DNA from: an uncultured Opitutaceae bacterium
Lineage (GTDB): Bacteria > Verrucomicrobiota > Verrucomicrobiia > Opitutales > Opitutaceae
DNA length: 64,000 nucleotides
Direction of reading: 5' to 3'
NCBI GenBank assembly: GCA_937958045.1
Contig: CALFXL010000071.1
Coordinates: 67,155-131,154, forward strand
The position numbers and the translations under genes are program-made. The notes under the pieces were generated by a model, which was given only the letters and a program-made list of their open reading frames with translations, was not told the origin of the DNA and did no database searches. Below, in pieces: positions 23,599-33,282 of the stretch (its first letter is position 1; each line of letters starts with the position of its first letter).

Positions 23599-25440
23599 AT
23601 GAATTCGGAAGCTGTCTCTGCGCTCATCGCCAAAAACCCGACGCTCAAGGCGTCCAAAGCCAAGCTGGAGGCCATGACGCCCGGAAGCTACGTGATCCAT
23701 CGCAGCTGGGGATTCGGTCAGATTAAGTCCTACGACGAGAGCGCGCAGAAGCTCATCATCGATTTTAACTCCAAGAAAGGCCACGCCATGGATCCCGCGT
23801 TTTGCGTGAACACCATGGAAATTCTGCCGGAGGAACATCTGCTCGTCCGCAAGCAGACCGAGCCGGAAGTGATCAACCAATTGATCGCCAACCAGCCCGC
23901 GCAGTTGGTCGTCGAAGCGCTTCAAGGCTACGATAACAACGCCACCACCGCGATCGACCTCGAGCTCACGCTCGCTCAGGTCGTCGGCGAGGATAAATTC
24001 AAAAAATGGTGGTCCGGCGCGAAGAAAGCCATCGCCAAGGATCCCCGCATCGCGATTCCCGCGAAGAAAACCGAGTGCTACGTCCTTCGCGAAACGCCCG
24101 TCTCGGCCGAAGACGAAGTGCTGGAGCAATTTAACAACACCCGCTCCGCCCGCCGCCGCATCGCGCTCGCCGAAGAGCTGCTTGCGGTGATCGATCCGCA
24201 AAACCCGCACCCCGATCTTCCGCAGGTGCTCGCCGGACTCACCGAGGCCGTCAAAGACTCCAATCAACTCGATGCCGCTCAGCGTCTCTACGGGGCCGCC
24301 ATCCGCGACGATCTCGCCAAAGCCGCCGGCGTCGATGCCTCCACACTCGAGCCCTCGCAGGCTTCGTTGATCGCCAATGTCCGCGACCTCCCGACGATCG
24401 CCGAAAAAATCCCGGTTCAGTTCCAGAGCCGTTTCCTCGAACTCGTGAAGGAAACGCACCCGATCGAAGCGCGCGACATCGCCTTCACGCTGCTCAAGAC
24501 CAGCCAGGGCAAATTCACGACCGAGTGCATCAACTTCCTCGTTGAAAACGGCCACGCCGAAGAACTCGCCGCCTCGCTCAAACGTTGGCAGGTCGAGCAA
24601 AACCTCCGCGCTCCCGTCCTTCTGTGGATCATCAAGAACCGCCACTCGAAGAAGTTCGCGAAGCTCCTCAACGATCTCATCACGCCGCGTCTGCTCAGCG
24701 CCATTTTCTTCGCGATCGATTACGAAGCGCTGCAGGCCGCCAACGCGCGCCGTATCCCGCTCGCCGAAATCCTCAGCGACGATACCGAGCTCATCGGCGA
24801 TCTCCTCTCCACCGCCGATCCTGAAACCGCCCGCGACCTCGCCAACGCGTTGTTGCTCAACCAAGGCTTCGAAGAGCTCACCAAGAAGTCGCTCCTCGCG
24901 CGCTTCATCAAAATCTTCCCCTCCATCCAGTCGCTCGTCGCATCCGATGCCGACAGCAAGGAAGAGCAGCTCCTCGTTTCGCGCGAGAGCTACGAACGCC
25001 GTCGCGAAGAGTACGAGCTGATCGTCACCAAAAAGATCCCGGAAAACTCGCGCGCCATCGCTACTGCCCGCGAACACGGCGACCTCAAGGAAAACTCCGA
25101 GTACAAGATGGCCAAGCAGGACCAACAGGTTCTCATGGCGCAAAAAGCCCTCCTCGAAAAAGAACTCGGACGCGCCCGCATCACCGACTTCAAAGAAGCC
25201 TCCACCGAGCAGATCAGCGTCGGCTCCATCGTCGATCTCAAGACCACCAATGGCAGCACCGTGCGCTACACCATCCTCGGCGCGTGGGACAGCGTGCCCG
25301 ATAAAAACATCATCGCTTACAAGACCCCGCTCGGACTCGCCCTCCTCGGCAAAAAAGTCGGTGATTCCGTCACGGTCAAAATCGGCACCACCGAAGAAAG
25401 CTACAAGGTCGAGACGATCAGCCGCTACGCCGACGCGTAA
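23599..25440 (+). CDS. greA: Transcription elongation factor GreA with long N-terminal extension
   Basis: Rescues backtracked RNA polymerase by stimulating transcript cleavage. 613 residues, against ~158 in normal GreA. The last ~160 residues are a complete GreA: a coiled coil with 'AREHGDLKENSEYKMAKQDQ' (acidic tip D-x-x-E-N) and the FKBP-like C-terminal domain ('IVDLKTTNGSTVRYTILG', 'TPLGLALLGKKVGDSV'). The first ~450 residues are mostly helical, with a short beta module near the start ('SYVIHRSWGFGQIKSYD'). Long GreA proteins are known in Chlamydiae and other PVC bacteria, supporting the taxonomic placement. An intrinsic terminator follows. Confidence 0.92.
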   Translation: MNSEAVSALIAKNPTLKASKAKLEAMTPGSYVIHRSWGFGQIKSYDESAQKLIIDFNSKKGHAMDPAFCVNTMEILPEEHLLVRKQTEPEVINQLIANQPAQLVVEALQGYDNNATTAIDLELTLAQVVGEDKFKKWWSGAKKAIAKDPRIAIPAKKTECYVLRETPVSAEDEVLEQFNNTRSARRRIALAEELLAVIDPQNPHPDLPQVLAGLTEAVKDSNQLDAAQRLYGAAIRDDLAKAAGVDASTLEPSQASLIANVRDLPTIAEKIPVQFQSRFLELVKETHPIEARDIAFTLLKTSQGKFTTECINFLVENGHAEELAASLKRWQVEQNLRAPVLLWIIKNRHSKKFAKLLNDLITPRLLSAIFFAIDYEALQAANARRIPLAEILSDDTELIGDLLSTADPETARDLANALLLNQGFEELTKKSLLARFIKIFPSIQSLVASDADSKEEQLLVSRESYERRREEYELIVTKKIPENSRAIATAREHGDLKENSEYKMAKQDQQVLMAQKALLEKELGRARITDFKEASTEQISVGSIVDLKTTNGSTVRYTILGAWDSVPDKNIIAYKTPLGLALLGKKVGDSVTVKIGTTEESYKVETISRYADA

Positions 25441-25463
25441 GGCAAAACCAACTCTCCTCATTC

Positions 25464-25495
25464 AGGCCGACGAATTCCCTTCGTCGGCCTTTTTG
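25464..25495 (+). terminator. Rho-independent terminator after greA
   Basis: AGGCCGACGAA, a TTCCC loop and TTCGTCGGCCT form an 11-bp stem followed by a T run, 23 bases after the greA stop. Confidence 0.92.
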
Positions 25496-25558
25496 TTGAA
25501 ATCATGCCTCTGTGCCAGCGGCTTGACTACAGAGGGCCTCACGCCTGCAGTTTGCGCC

Positions 25559-25942
25559 ATGGATACAGCTTCCGTTCCTCCTCCTCCGCCGCCCGTCGGC
25601 TCTCCGGCCCCCGCCGTTCGCACTTGGGAAATGCTCGCGCATCTTTCCGCTCTCGCGGGATTCATCATCCCCTTGGGCACGTTCCTCGGGCCTTTCATCG
25701 TCTGGCAGATCAAGAAAAACGAGATGCCGTCTGTCGTGCCCCACGCGAAAGCCGCGCTCAATTTCCAACTCTCCTGCCTCCTTTACGCGATTGTCTCGGC
25801 CATTCTCATCGTCGTCCTGGTAGGCCTCTTTCTGCTCTTCGCCGTCGGTATCTTCAGCCTGGTGTGCACCATCATCGCTGCGATCAAGGCGAACAACGGC
25901 GAGCCTTGGAAATATCCGCTTTCTCTTAACTTGATCAAATAA
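25559..25942 (+). CDS. DUF4870-like small membrane protein
   Basis: 127 residues from the ATG at 25559 (MDTASVPPPPPP). A proline-rich head is followed by 'TWEMLAHLSALAGFIIPLGT' and three hydrophobic segments. 'KNEMPSVVPHAKAALNFQLS' between helices is the conserved loop of DUF4870 proteins. The function of the family is unknown. It lies between two intrinsic terminators and is therefore probably transcribed alone. Confidence 0.82.
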   Translation: MDTASVPPPPPPVGSPAPAVRTWEMLAHLSALAGFIIPLGTFLGPFIVWQIKKNEMPSVVPHAKAALNFQLSCLLYAIVSAILIVVLVGLFLLFAVGIFSLVCTIIAAIKANNGEPWKYPLSLNLIK

Positions 25943-25963
25943 CGCATTCCGTGCGTCTTTTAG

Positions 25964-25994
25964 CGGCGAAAGCTCTCGGGCTTTCGCCGTTTTT
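25964..25994 (+). terminator. Rho-independent terminator after the DUF4870-like gene
   Basis: CGGCGAAAGC, a TCTCGG loop and GCTTTCGCCG form a perfect 10-bp stem followed by TTTT, 21 bases after the stop. Confidence 0.88.
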
Positions 25995-26026
25995 CTTATC
26001 TACCGCTCGATCCTTTCTGCACTGCA

Positions 26027-26959
26027 TTGAACGCCTCTTGGGACACGCTTAAAATCCTCTCCGATCCGACGCGCGTTCGTCTGCTCGCGCTGCTCCAACA
26101 AGAGGAACTCGCCGTCGCGGAACTCCAAGAGATCCTCGGCATGGCGCAGTCCCGTATCTCGTCGCAACTCGCGCTGCTTCGCCAAAGCGAACTCGTCATC
26201 GATCGCCGCGAGGGCAAAAAGGCGTTTTATTCGCTTCACCCGTCGATCCCCGCACGCCAACTCAGTCTCGTGCGCGCCGCGTGCGACGCCGTCGCCGATC
26301 AACCCGAGCTCGCCGACGACAGCGCCAATCTCGAACGCATCCTCACGCGCCGTCGCCAGCAATCGGAGGCGTATTTCAACTTTATCGCCGGCAAACTCGG
26401 CAAAAACTACTGCCCCGGTCGCTCGTGGGAAGCGATCGGCCATCTCGCGCTTCGACTTACGCCCGCCATTACCATCGCCGACCTCGGCGCGGGCGAAGGT
26501 CTCATTTCCCAACTCCTCGCACGGCGCGCCGAGCGCGTGTGGTGTATCGACAACTCTCCGCGCATGGTCGAGGTCGGCACCGAACTCGCCGCGAAAAACG
26601 GCTTCGCCAACCTCGCCTACAAGCTCGGCGATATCGAAGCGGTTCCCTTGCCCGACGTCTCCGTCGATCTCGCGATCCTCAGCCAAGCGCTTCACCACGC
26701 GCAGCATCCGCAAAAAGCCGTCTCCGAAGCCTTCCGTATTCTCAAACCCGGCGGACAAATTCTCGTGCTCGATTTGAAGGCACATACGTTCGAAAAAGCC
26801 CGCGAGCTCTACGCCGATGTCTGGCTCGGTTTTAAGGAAAGCGAGCTCCATCGCTTCCTGCAAAAAGCCGGGTTCCAACAGGTCGATGTCACCATCGTCG
26901 CCCGCGAAACCCATGAGCCCGGTTTCGAAACGCTGCTCGCCTCAGGTATCAAAGCCTGA
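26027..26959 (+). CDS. ArsR-family regulator fused to a SAM-dependent methyltransferase
   Basis: 310 residues. Residues ~1-90 are an ArsR winged helix ('LKILSDPTRVRLLALLQQEE', 'SRISSQLALLRQSELVIDRR'). Residues ~130-300 are a class I methyltransferase with 'ITIADLGAGEGLISQLLA' (motif I) and 'AFRILKPGGQILVLDLKAHT'. The first possible start is a TTG at 26027; no ATG or GTG precedes the helix-turn-helix, so TTG is likely used. Such fusions occur near methionine or SAM metabolism genes in many bacteria; here hflX follows. No As/metal cysteine motif is evident, so the ligand may be a methyl acceptor or SAM-related signal (inference). Confidence 0.85.
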   Translation: MNASWDTLKILSDPTRVRLLALLQQEELAVAELQEILGMAQSRISSQLALLRQSELVIDRREGKKAFYSLHPSIPARQLSLVRAACDAVADQPELADDSANLERILTRRRQQSEAYFNFIAGKLGKNYCPGRSWEAIGHLALRLTPAITIADLGAGEGLISQLLARRAERVWCIDNSPRMVEVGTELAAKNGFANLAYKLGDIEAVPLPDVSVDLAILSQALHHAQHPQKAVSEAFRILKPGGQILVLDLKAHTFEKARELYADVWLGFKESELHRFLQKAGFQQVDVTIVARETHEPGFETLLASGIKA

Positions 26960-27036
26960 GCGATTCGCGCAGAACACATCTGTTTCCCAGCTCGTTTGAC
27001 TCCGCTCCGACGCGACCTAGCGTCCGCTTTTCCTGC

Positions 27037-28325
<1,289 letters not shown>

Positions 28326-28329
<4 letters not shown>

Positions 28330-28355
28330 AAAACGCGCGGTCAAACGCCGCGCGT
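28326..28355 (-). terminator. Hairpin terminator between hflX and the convergent Dabb gene
   Basis: ACGCGCGG-TCAAACG-CCGCGCGT stem. On the minus strand it is followed by TTTTTT, which makes it a classical terminator for the gene at 28392-28694. On the plus strand only an AT-rich stretch follows, so termination of hflX may be weaker. Confidence 0.75.
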
Positions 28356-28391
28356 GTATTCAAATTTTCACGACAAACGATCGTCGTTTTT

Positions 28392-28694
28392 TCAGACGCT
28401 CGCGTCGTAAATTTGCACCTTCGCGAACCACGGACGGAATTGTTCCAAGAACGCCTTGTGGATCGGATCCACTTGATACGCGTCGTGCGCCGATACGTCT
28501 GCAAACGTGATGGAAAGCGCAGCCGTATACGTCGCATCCAACACCGGACGTGGAGCGATTGGCGCCGGCCGCCCGATGTGCAGCGACTGCACCACCGCGA
28601 TGCCGCGCAAGGTTTCCAAGCCCGCAAAAAACTGCGCGCGCTCGGCGTCGCTCAACTCGGGTTTCAGCCAGAAAAAGACAGAGTGAATGATCAT
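28392..28694 (-). CDS. Stress-responsive alpha/beta barrel (Dabb) domain protein
   Basis: 100 residues. 'MIIHSVFFWLKPELSDAER' at the start and 'YTAALSITFADVSAHDAYQ' with 'HKAF' near the end are the Dabb dimeric ferredoxin-like barrel pattern. Members form dimers, and many have no defined reaction. It is 72 bases downstream of cysK on the same strand and may share its transcript. Confidence 0.85.
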   Translation of the reverse strand: MIIHSVFFWLKPELSDAERAQFFAGLETLRGIAVVQSLHIGRPAPIAPRPVLDATYTAALSITFADVSAHDAYQVDPIHKAFLEQFRPWFAKVQIYDASV

Positions 28695-28766
28695 CGCCGC
28701 GATTTCCGGCAGACGCGCTCAGCTTGGCAAGTCGTGAAGCGCGCTGCGCGCTTCTCCGAGTTCATC

Positions 28767-29735
28767 TCAAAGAAGATCGGCGATCGAGTCCGACTCGATC
28801 GCGATATCCGAAAACAACCACGACGATAGATAACGTTCACTGCCCGAAGGCACGACGACGACGATCTGTTTGCCTTTGTTTTCCGGACGTTTCGCGAGCT
28901 GCAACCCCGCCCACACCGCGGCGCCGGCGGAGATGCCGATCGGAATTCCATCGAGCGCGTTGACTTGTTTGCTGATCGGCCCCGAGTCGGTGTCTTTCAC
29001 ACGAATCACTTCATCGTAGATCTTCGTGTTGAGCACAGCCGGAACAAAACCAGCGCCGAGTCCCTGCAGCTTATGCGGTCCTGGTTTGTCGCCGGACAGC
29101 ACGGCAGAAGTGTCGGGTTCCACGGCGACAATTTTCACCGACGCTTTGCGCGACTTCAGCACTTCACCCACGCCGGTAATCGTGCCGCCGGTTCCGACGC
29201 CACTCACAACCATATCCACCTTCCCATCGGTATCGTTCCAAATTTCCTCAGCCGTCGTGCGACGATGAATTTCGGGGTTCGCAGGATTCTCGAATTGCTG
29301 CAGCATGACGCTGTTGGGGATTTTCTCCGCGAGTTCCTGGGCTTTGGCGATCGAACCCTTGATGCCTTTGGAACCTTCCGTGAGCACGAGACGCGCGCCG
29401 AGGATCTTCAGAATTTTCCTCCGCTCGATAGACATCGTTTCCGGCATCGTGAGGATCAAACGAATGCCCTTCGCCGCGGCGACAAACGCCAGCGCGATAC
29501 CCGTGTTTCCGCTCGTGGGCTCGATGAGCACGGTGTCTTGGTTGATCTTCCCAGACTTCAGCGCCGCGGAGATCATCGCGAGGCCGATGCGGTCTTTGAC
29601 ACTCGAGAGCGGATTGAAGAATTCGAGCTTCAGCAAAATCTCCGCCTGCGCGCCGTGTGCTGCAGCCGTCCGGTTGAGACGAACGAGTGGTGTATTGCCG
29701 ATGGTTTCCGTGATGTCGTTGTAGATCTTGGGCAT
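28767..29735 (-). CDS. cysK: Cysteine synthase A (O-acetylserine sulfhydrylase)
   Basis: Forms L-cysteine from O-acetylserine and sulfide with PLP. 322 residues. 'NPLSSVKDRIG' contains the Schiff-base Lys, 'PTSGNTGIALAF' is the substrate-binding loop, and 'VSGVGTGGTITGVG' binds the PLP phosphate. 'PTSGNTG' and a short length exclude cystathionine beta-synthase. The promoter is just upstream on the minus strand. It is divergent from a trans-sulfuration enzyme, so the two share a 147-base control region. Confidence 0.95.
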   Translation of the reverse strand: MPKIYNDITETIGNTPLVRLNRTAAAHGAQAEILLKLEFFNPLSSVKDRIGLAMISAALKSGKINQDTVLIEPTSGNTGIALAFVAAAKGIRLILTMPETMSIERRKILKILGARLVLTEGSKGIKGSIAKAQELAEKIPNSVMLQQFENPANPEIHRRTTAEEIWNDTDGKVDMVVSGVGTGGTITGVGEVLKSRKASVKIVAVEPDTSAVLSGDKPGPHKLQGLGAGFVPAVLNTKIYDEVIRVKDTDSGPISKQVNALDGIPIGISAGAAVWAGLQLAKRPENKGKQIVVVVPSGSERYLSSWLFSDIAIESDSIADLL

Positions 29736-29768
29736 GATGAGAAGGAACGAAGGTTGTACTCATACTTA

Positions 29769-29788
29769 ATTATATCGCATCACGATGC
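29769..29788 (-). promoter_or_regulatory. Promoter and palindromic operator candidate for cysK
   Basis: On the minus strand a perfect -10 box TATAAT (29769-29774) stands 34 bases before the cysK ATG. Two bases upstream of it is the 12-bp palindrome GCATCGTGATGC (29777-29788), exactly where a repressor would block the promoter. No good -35 box is visible, which suggests an activator or another recognition mode. Confidence 0.45.
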
Positions 29789-29882
29789 AATTTGATTTTC
29801 CATTTGCCCGCGTTGCCAAACTCTCCGCCCGGGTCACACCTATCTTTCGTCAGGAGTCGTTATCGTTCCTTCCAGTCCTGCC

Positions 29883-31067
29883 ATGAAAAATCCCGACCTC
29901 CACTTCGCGACCCGCTGCGCTCGCGCCGGTTCTCTCGATCGAAAACCCGGTGACAACGCCCCCGTGCAAACTCCGATCGCGCAAAGTGCGATCTTCGAGC
30001 TCGGTTCCACCGCCGACGCCGAAGCCATTTTCTCCGGTGCGCGCAAAGGCTACGCGTACTCGCGTTTTGGGAATCCCACCGTCGATGCGCTCGCACGTGC
30101 GCTCGCGAATCTCGAAGGTGGTGCTGACGCGCTGGTGACGAGCTCTGGAAACGCCGCGCTGCTTTGCGCCGTCACCGCTGCGTTGCAGGAACGCGATGGA
30201 CCGCTGCTCACGCATCCCGACATCTACGGTGGCAGTTTTGAACTGCTGCAAATTCTGCGGTCGGCTTACCGGGTATCCGTCGAAATCGTCGATCCCGCGA
30301 ACGAAAGCGCGTGGTTCTCCGCGATCGATCGCGCCGGCGCGGTGTTAATGGAAACCCCGTCCAATCCGCTCATGCGCCTCATCGATCTGCGCGCGACGGT
30401 CGAGCGGGCGCGCGCCAAGTCAGTCCCAGTGATCGTGGACAACACCGTAGCCACGCCATTCAACCAGCGGCCGTTTGAGTTCGGCGCCGATTGGGTGATT
30501 CATTCGACGACCAAATATCTCAACGGTCACGGCGACTTGGTCGGTGGCTGCGTCATTCGGCGGGAAGCGCTGACCAAAGCTCATCGCGTCATTCACAAGA
30601 ATCTCGGTGGCACCGTGAACGCATTCGAGGCCTGGCTCGTTCTTCGCGGCCTGCGCACGTTTGCGCTGCGCATGGAGGCGCACAACCGCAACGCCCGCGA
30701 AATCGCCACCTGGCTCGCCCAGCGTCCGGAGGTTTCAGGGGTGTATTATCCGGGCTTTCGCACGCATCCGCAGGGCGCGATATTCGCGCAGCAAATGGAA
30801 CACGGCGGTGGCCTCCTTTCGTTCGAGCTCGCCGGCGGCGAAGCAGCGGCCGCACGTTTCATCGATCGCCTGCGATTGATCGTGCATGCGGTGAGTTTGG
30901 GCGGACCGGAAACACTGGTGACTCGTCCCGCCGTCTCCAGCCATCGCGGAATGACGCCGGAAGCGCGTCTTCAAGCCGGGATTACCGACGGTTTGATCCG
31001 CCTATCGGCCGGTTTGGAGTCTGCCGACGATTTGATTGCCGACCTCGAGCAAGCCCTCGCGTCATGA
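29883..31067 (+). CDS. Cys/Met metabolism PLP-dependent enzyme (cystathionine gamma-synthase/lyase family)
   Basis: 394 residues. 'YAYSRFGNPTVDALARALAN' near the start, 'VIVDNTVATPFNQRP' and 'IHSTTKYLNGHGDLVGG' (PLP Lys) are the standard Cys/Met-metabolism PLP motifs. The family includes cystathionine gamma-synthase, gamma- and beta-lyase and O-acylhomoserine sulfhydrylase; sequence alone does not separate them here. Divergence from cysK supports a role in sulfur amino acid metabolism. Its stop overlaps the start of the next small gene (ATGA). Confidence 0.88.
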   Translation: MKNPDLHFATRCARAGSLDRKPGDNAPVQTPIAQSAIFELGSTADAEAIFSGARKGYAYSRFGNPTVDALARALANLEGGADALVTSSGNAALLCAVTAALQERDGPLLTHPDIYGGSFELLQILRSAYRVSVEIVDPANESAWFSAIDRAGAVLMETPSNPLMRLIDLRATVERARAKSVPVIVDNTVATPFNQRPFEFGADWVIHSTTKYLNGHGDLVGGCVIRREALTKAHRVIHKNLGGTVNAFEAWLVLRGLRTFALRMEAHNRNAREIATWLAQRPEVSGVYYPGFRTHPQGAIFAQQMEHGGGLLSFELAGGEAAAARFIDRLRLIVHAVSLGGPETLVTRPAVSSHRGMTPEARLQAGITDGLIRLSAGLESADDLIADLEQALAS

Positions 31068-31273
31068 ACGACAACAAAAAACCTCCGCCCTCATGCCGCA
31101 CTGATCCAGCAGTTGTCGCCGATCCAAATATCCCATGCGACAAATGCGGCGCGTTTGGTGCGTACCGTTGGGACGGTGTGAATCTCTGTCTTCAATGTTA
31201 CACCGAACGAGGATCTTGCTGCGCCGAGGCAGATATCTCCGAACCTCCGTCGATTTCGCGGGACCGCGACTAA
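31064..31273 (+). CDS. Small two-CxxC protein coupled to the PLP enzyme
   Basis: 69 residues. The ATG at 31064 overlaps the TGA of the preceding enzyme gene, so translation is probably coupled. 'CDKCGAFGAYRWDGVNLCLQ' followed by 'CYTERGSCC' gives two CxxC knuckles suited to one zinc ion, plus a terminal CC pair. No family is recognised. It may be an accessory or a zinc-ribbon regulator of the sulfur enzyme (inference). Confidence 0.65.
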   Translation: MNDNKKPPPSCRTDPAVVADPNIPCDKCGAFGAYRWDGVNLCLQCYTERGSCCAEADISEPPSISRDRD

Positions 31274-31303
31274 CTCAGGCCTCGCCTCTTTCTTGTTACG
31301 AGG

Positions 31304-31377
31304 TGGCTGCCCGACATGGATTCGAACCATGACTAGGTGAGTCAAAGTCACCTGTGCTGCCATTACACCATCGGGCA
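31304..31377 (-). tRNA. tRNA-Gln(UUG)
   Basis: Read on the minus strand, TGCCCGA pairs with TCGGGCA as a 7-bp acceptor stem. The anticodon loop CTTTGAC gives anticodon TTG, and the T-arm has GGTTCGAATCC. The 3' CCA is encoded (TGG at 31304-31306 on the plus strand). Confidence 0.95.
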
Positions 31378-31448
31378 AAGAGGGGTGGAAATTGGGCCGA
31401 TTCATGAGTCCGTCAAGGCCTGAGATTAGCGGGATAAAATTCCATCGT

Positions 31449-31745
31449 TCACATGTATTCGGGAAAGCGATTTTCCAGATCGCGCAGCAGATCCTGAAAA
31501 TCCACGCCCTCTTCGCGCGCAAACTGGCATGTGATGGAGTAGAGCGTCTCTTTGTTTCTCGCCTCGCCGCCGGCCAAAGCCAGCGCCTCACGCGACGTGA
31601 GCATACGGGCCTCGCGGACGCAGGAAATCACCATGGCCGATGCCCGCTCAAACGCCTCGAGAGTTTTGGGCGATTGGATCGGCGAGATGGGCGGTGGAAG
31701 CGGGCGTCCATGACGATCGCGACGGAGATAGCCGCGTTGAATCAT
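31449..31745 (-). CDS. Hypothetical protein, 98 residues
   Basis: Starts MIQRGYLRRDRHGRPLPPPI, then a helical C-terminal part with 'SREALALAGGEARNKETLYS' and a final 'RDLENRFPEYM'. No domain is recognised. It lies between tRNA-Gln and the terminator of the outer-membrane protein gene. GC-biased third codon positions support a real gene. Confidence 0.55.
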   Translation of the reverse strand: MIQRGYLRRDRHGRPLPPPISPIQSPKTLEAFERASAMVISCVREARMLTSREALALAGGEARNKETLYSITCQFAREEGVDFQDLLRDLENRFPEYM

Positions 31746-31761
31746 GCGCCATTATCGACAC

Positions 31762-31790
31762 AAAAAAGCCGCCGGTTGATCGCCGGCGGC
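31762..31790 (-). terminator. Rho-independent terminator after the outer-membrane barrel gene
   Basis: On the minus strand GCCGCCGG, a CGATCAA loop and CCGGCGGC form an 8-bp stem followed by TTTTTT, 24 bases past the stop at 31814. Confidence 0.9.
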
Positions 31791-31813
31791 TGCTGCGGGA
31801 AAAGTTCCTTCGA

Positions 31814-33205
31814 TTAGAAGCGAGTGATGATGCCGAAGCGGAAACCGCTGCTTGAACCCAGATCGATCTGGGCGGTGCGCCCGCGCACCGACTGCGAGTA
31901 ATCGCCGAGTTTCTCGAAACCATAACCGGCAAAGAAACCGGTACGCACGGTGAGCCAGCGCTCGATATTGATGTCGCCGTAATAGCCGGGAACGAAGCGC
32001 TTTTCCGAAGAACCTTCCTGAATGCGGATGTTGCCGGCGACATCGGGGAGCTCGATGTACTCGTCGACGATAAAATCGGTGCCGACATACGCTCCGGCCA
32101 CGCCGGCGCTCACGCTGACCGTCCAGTTTTTGGAGATCGGGAATCGAATGATGGGGCCAACGCGGAGCATGTAATACGCACCTTTGATTTGCCAGTAACC
32201 AAAAACGTCCACCGGCACTTCCGTGGATCCGAGCGCGAGCGGATTCGCGTAGTCGAGGTACTTAAGATTTTCGGACGCGTAGGTGTACTCGATTTCCTCC
32301 GGTTCGCCTTCATTGTAGATGATGTACTTATCGGTGATCGTTTCGAAGTCGTCGCCCGACGCATACCACCAGTTCGGGAATGAACTCGGGCCGACCAGAT
32401 TTCCTTTGCTGTCGCGCGACGCGAGCATGTAGCGATCGGTCGTTTTCACGAGATTCGCGCCGATTGCACTGCGCGTTTTCGCGTTAATATCCGAAGCGCC
32501 TGCCGAGAAGTTGATGCCCCACTCGAAGCGTTTGTAACGCTTGAAAATGTGGCTGAACTGAAGCTCCACGCCGCCACTCGTCTTGCTTTCCGCTTGGGCG
32601 GTGGCGCCTGAGGACGTCACGGAATAAGAGCTCATGTCGACGTAGGCATTACCATCGGTGCCCCCGATCTGACCGGTCGAGTTGTAGACCCAGTTATAGG
32701 TCAGGCCATTATGCGTACCCTCGATGTAGCGGACGTACTCACCGGCGATGTAGGACGTGGTGTAATTGTACTCGGGATGCTCCTCGTCCGTGTAGCGGAT
32801 GTGCGTTTCCAACCGGTAACGCGTCTGGTCATCATTAAGCCAGACACGCTCCGTCCACGTCTTCGTGTTACCGCTCGTCGTGCCGTTTGCTTCGCCGTAC
32901 AGCTTGTCTTCAGCAGCCTTCTCATCGTCCACATCGTGCTTTCGCGCCGTTGTCTTGGTCCACGAGCCGTTGTCGTAAATTTTCTGGTCGGTGGACGCGT
33001 CGTTGTAAGCGCTGTACCGCGACGGGATGGTGCCCAGATTGCCAAAGGTCACCTTGGCGTTGCCGCCGATCATGCGGACTCCCACGGAAACGCTGTTTTT
33101 CAGAGGGCGATAAAATTCAATGGGGACTGCTTCCTGAGCGAATCCTGCGGACGCAAATCCGAGGGTCAGGCTGACGAGGGCAACACGAGGGAGGGAGGAT
33201 TTCAT
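31814..33205 (-). CDS. Outer-membrane beta-barrel protein
   Basis: 463 residues with a signal peptide (MKSSLPRVALVSLTLGFASA). The frame is open upstream to 33607, but that part overlaps the next gene and lacks a good start. The mature protein is rich in alternating aromatic/polar strands ('RYRLETHIRYTDE', 'RYKRFEWGINFSAGASDI') and ends 'GFRFGIITRF', a C-terminal Phe typical of BAM substrates. Tyr/Ser/Thr-rich loops separate the strands. No specific porin family is recognised. A terminator follows. Confidence 0.75.
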   Translation of the reverse strand: MKSSLPRVALVSLTLGFASAGFAQEAVPIEFYRPLKNSVSVGVRMIGGNAKVTFGNLGTIPSRYSAYNDASTDQKIYDNGSWTKTTARKHDVDDEKAAEDKLYGEANGTTSGNTKTWTERVWLNDDQTRYRLETHIRYTDEEHPEYNYTTSYIAGEYVRYIEGTHNGLTYNWVYNSTGQIGGTDGNAYVDMSSYSVTSSGATAQAESKTSGGVELQFSHIFKRYKRFEWGINFSAGASDINAKTRSAIGANLVKTTDRYMLASRDSKGNLVGPSSFPNWWYASGDDFETITDKYIIYNEGEPEEIEYTYASENLKYLDYANPLALGSTEVPVDVFGYWQIKGAYYMLRVGPIIRFPISKNWTVSVSAGVAGAYVGTDFIVDEYIELPDVAGNIRIQEGSSEKRFVPGYYGDINIERWLTVRTGFFAGYGFEKLGDYSQSVRGRTAQIDLGSSSGFRFGIITRF

Positions 33206-33282
33206 GGAAAACGAGCCTTTCAAGGACGCCTGCTTAATAAAAAAGTTGCGAGCAAATGTTTGGGAGTTTTCTACGGGCCGTT

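Noticed and set aside
23452..25461. A 669-residue open frame on the minus strand opposite greA
   Set aside because: Mirror frame of a GC-rich gene; no recognisable motif, and greA on the other strand is unmistakable.
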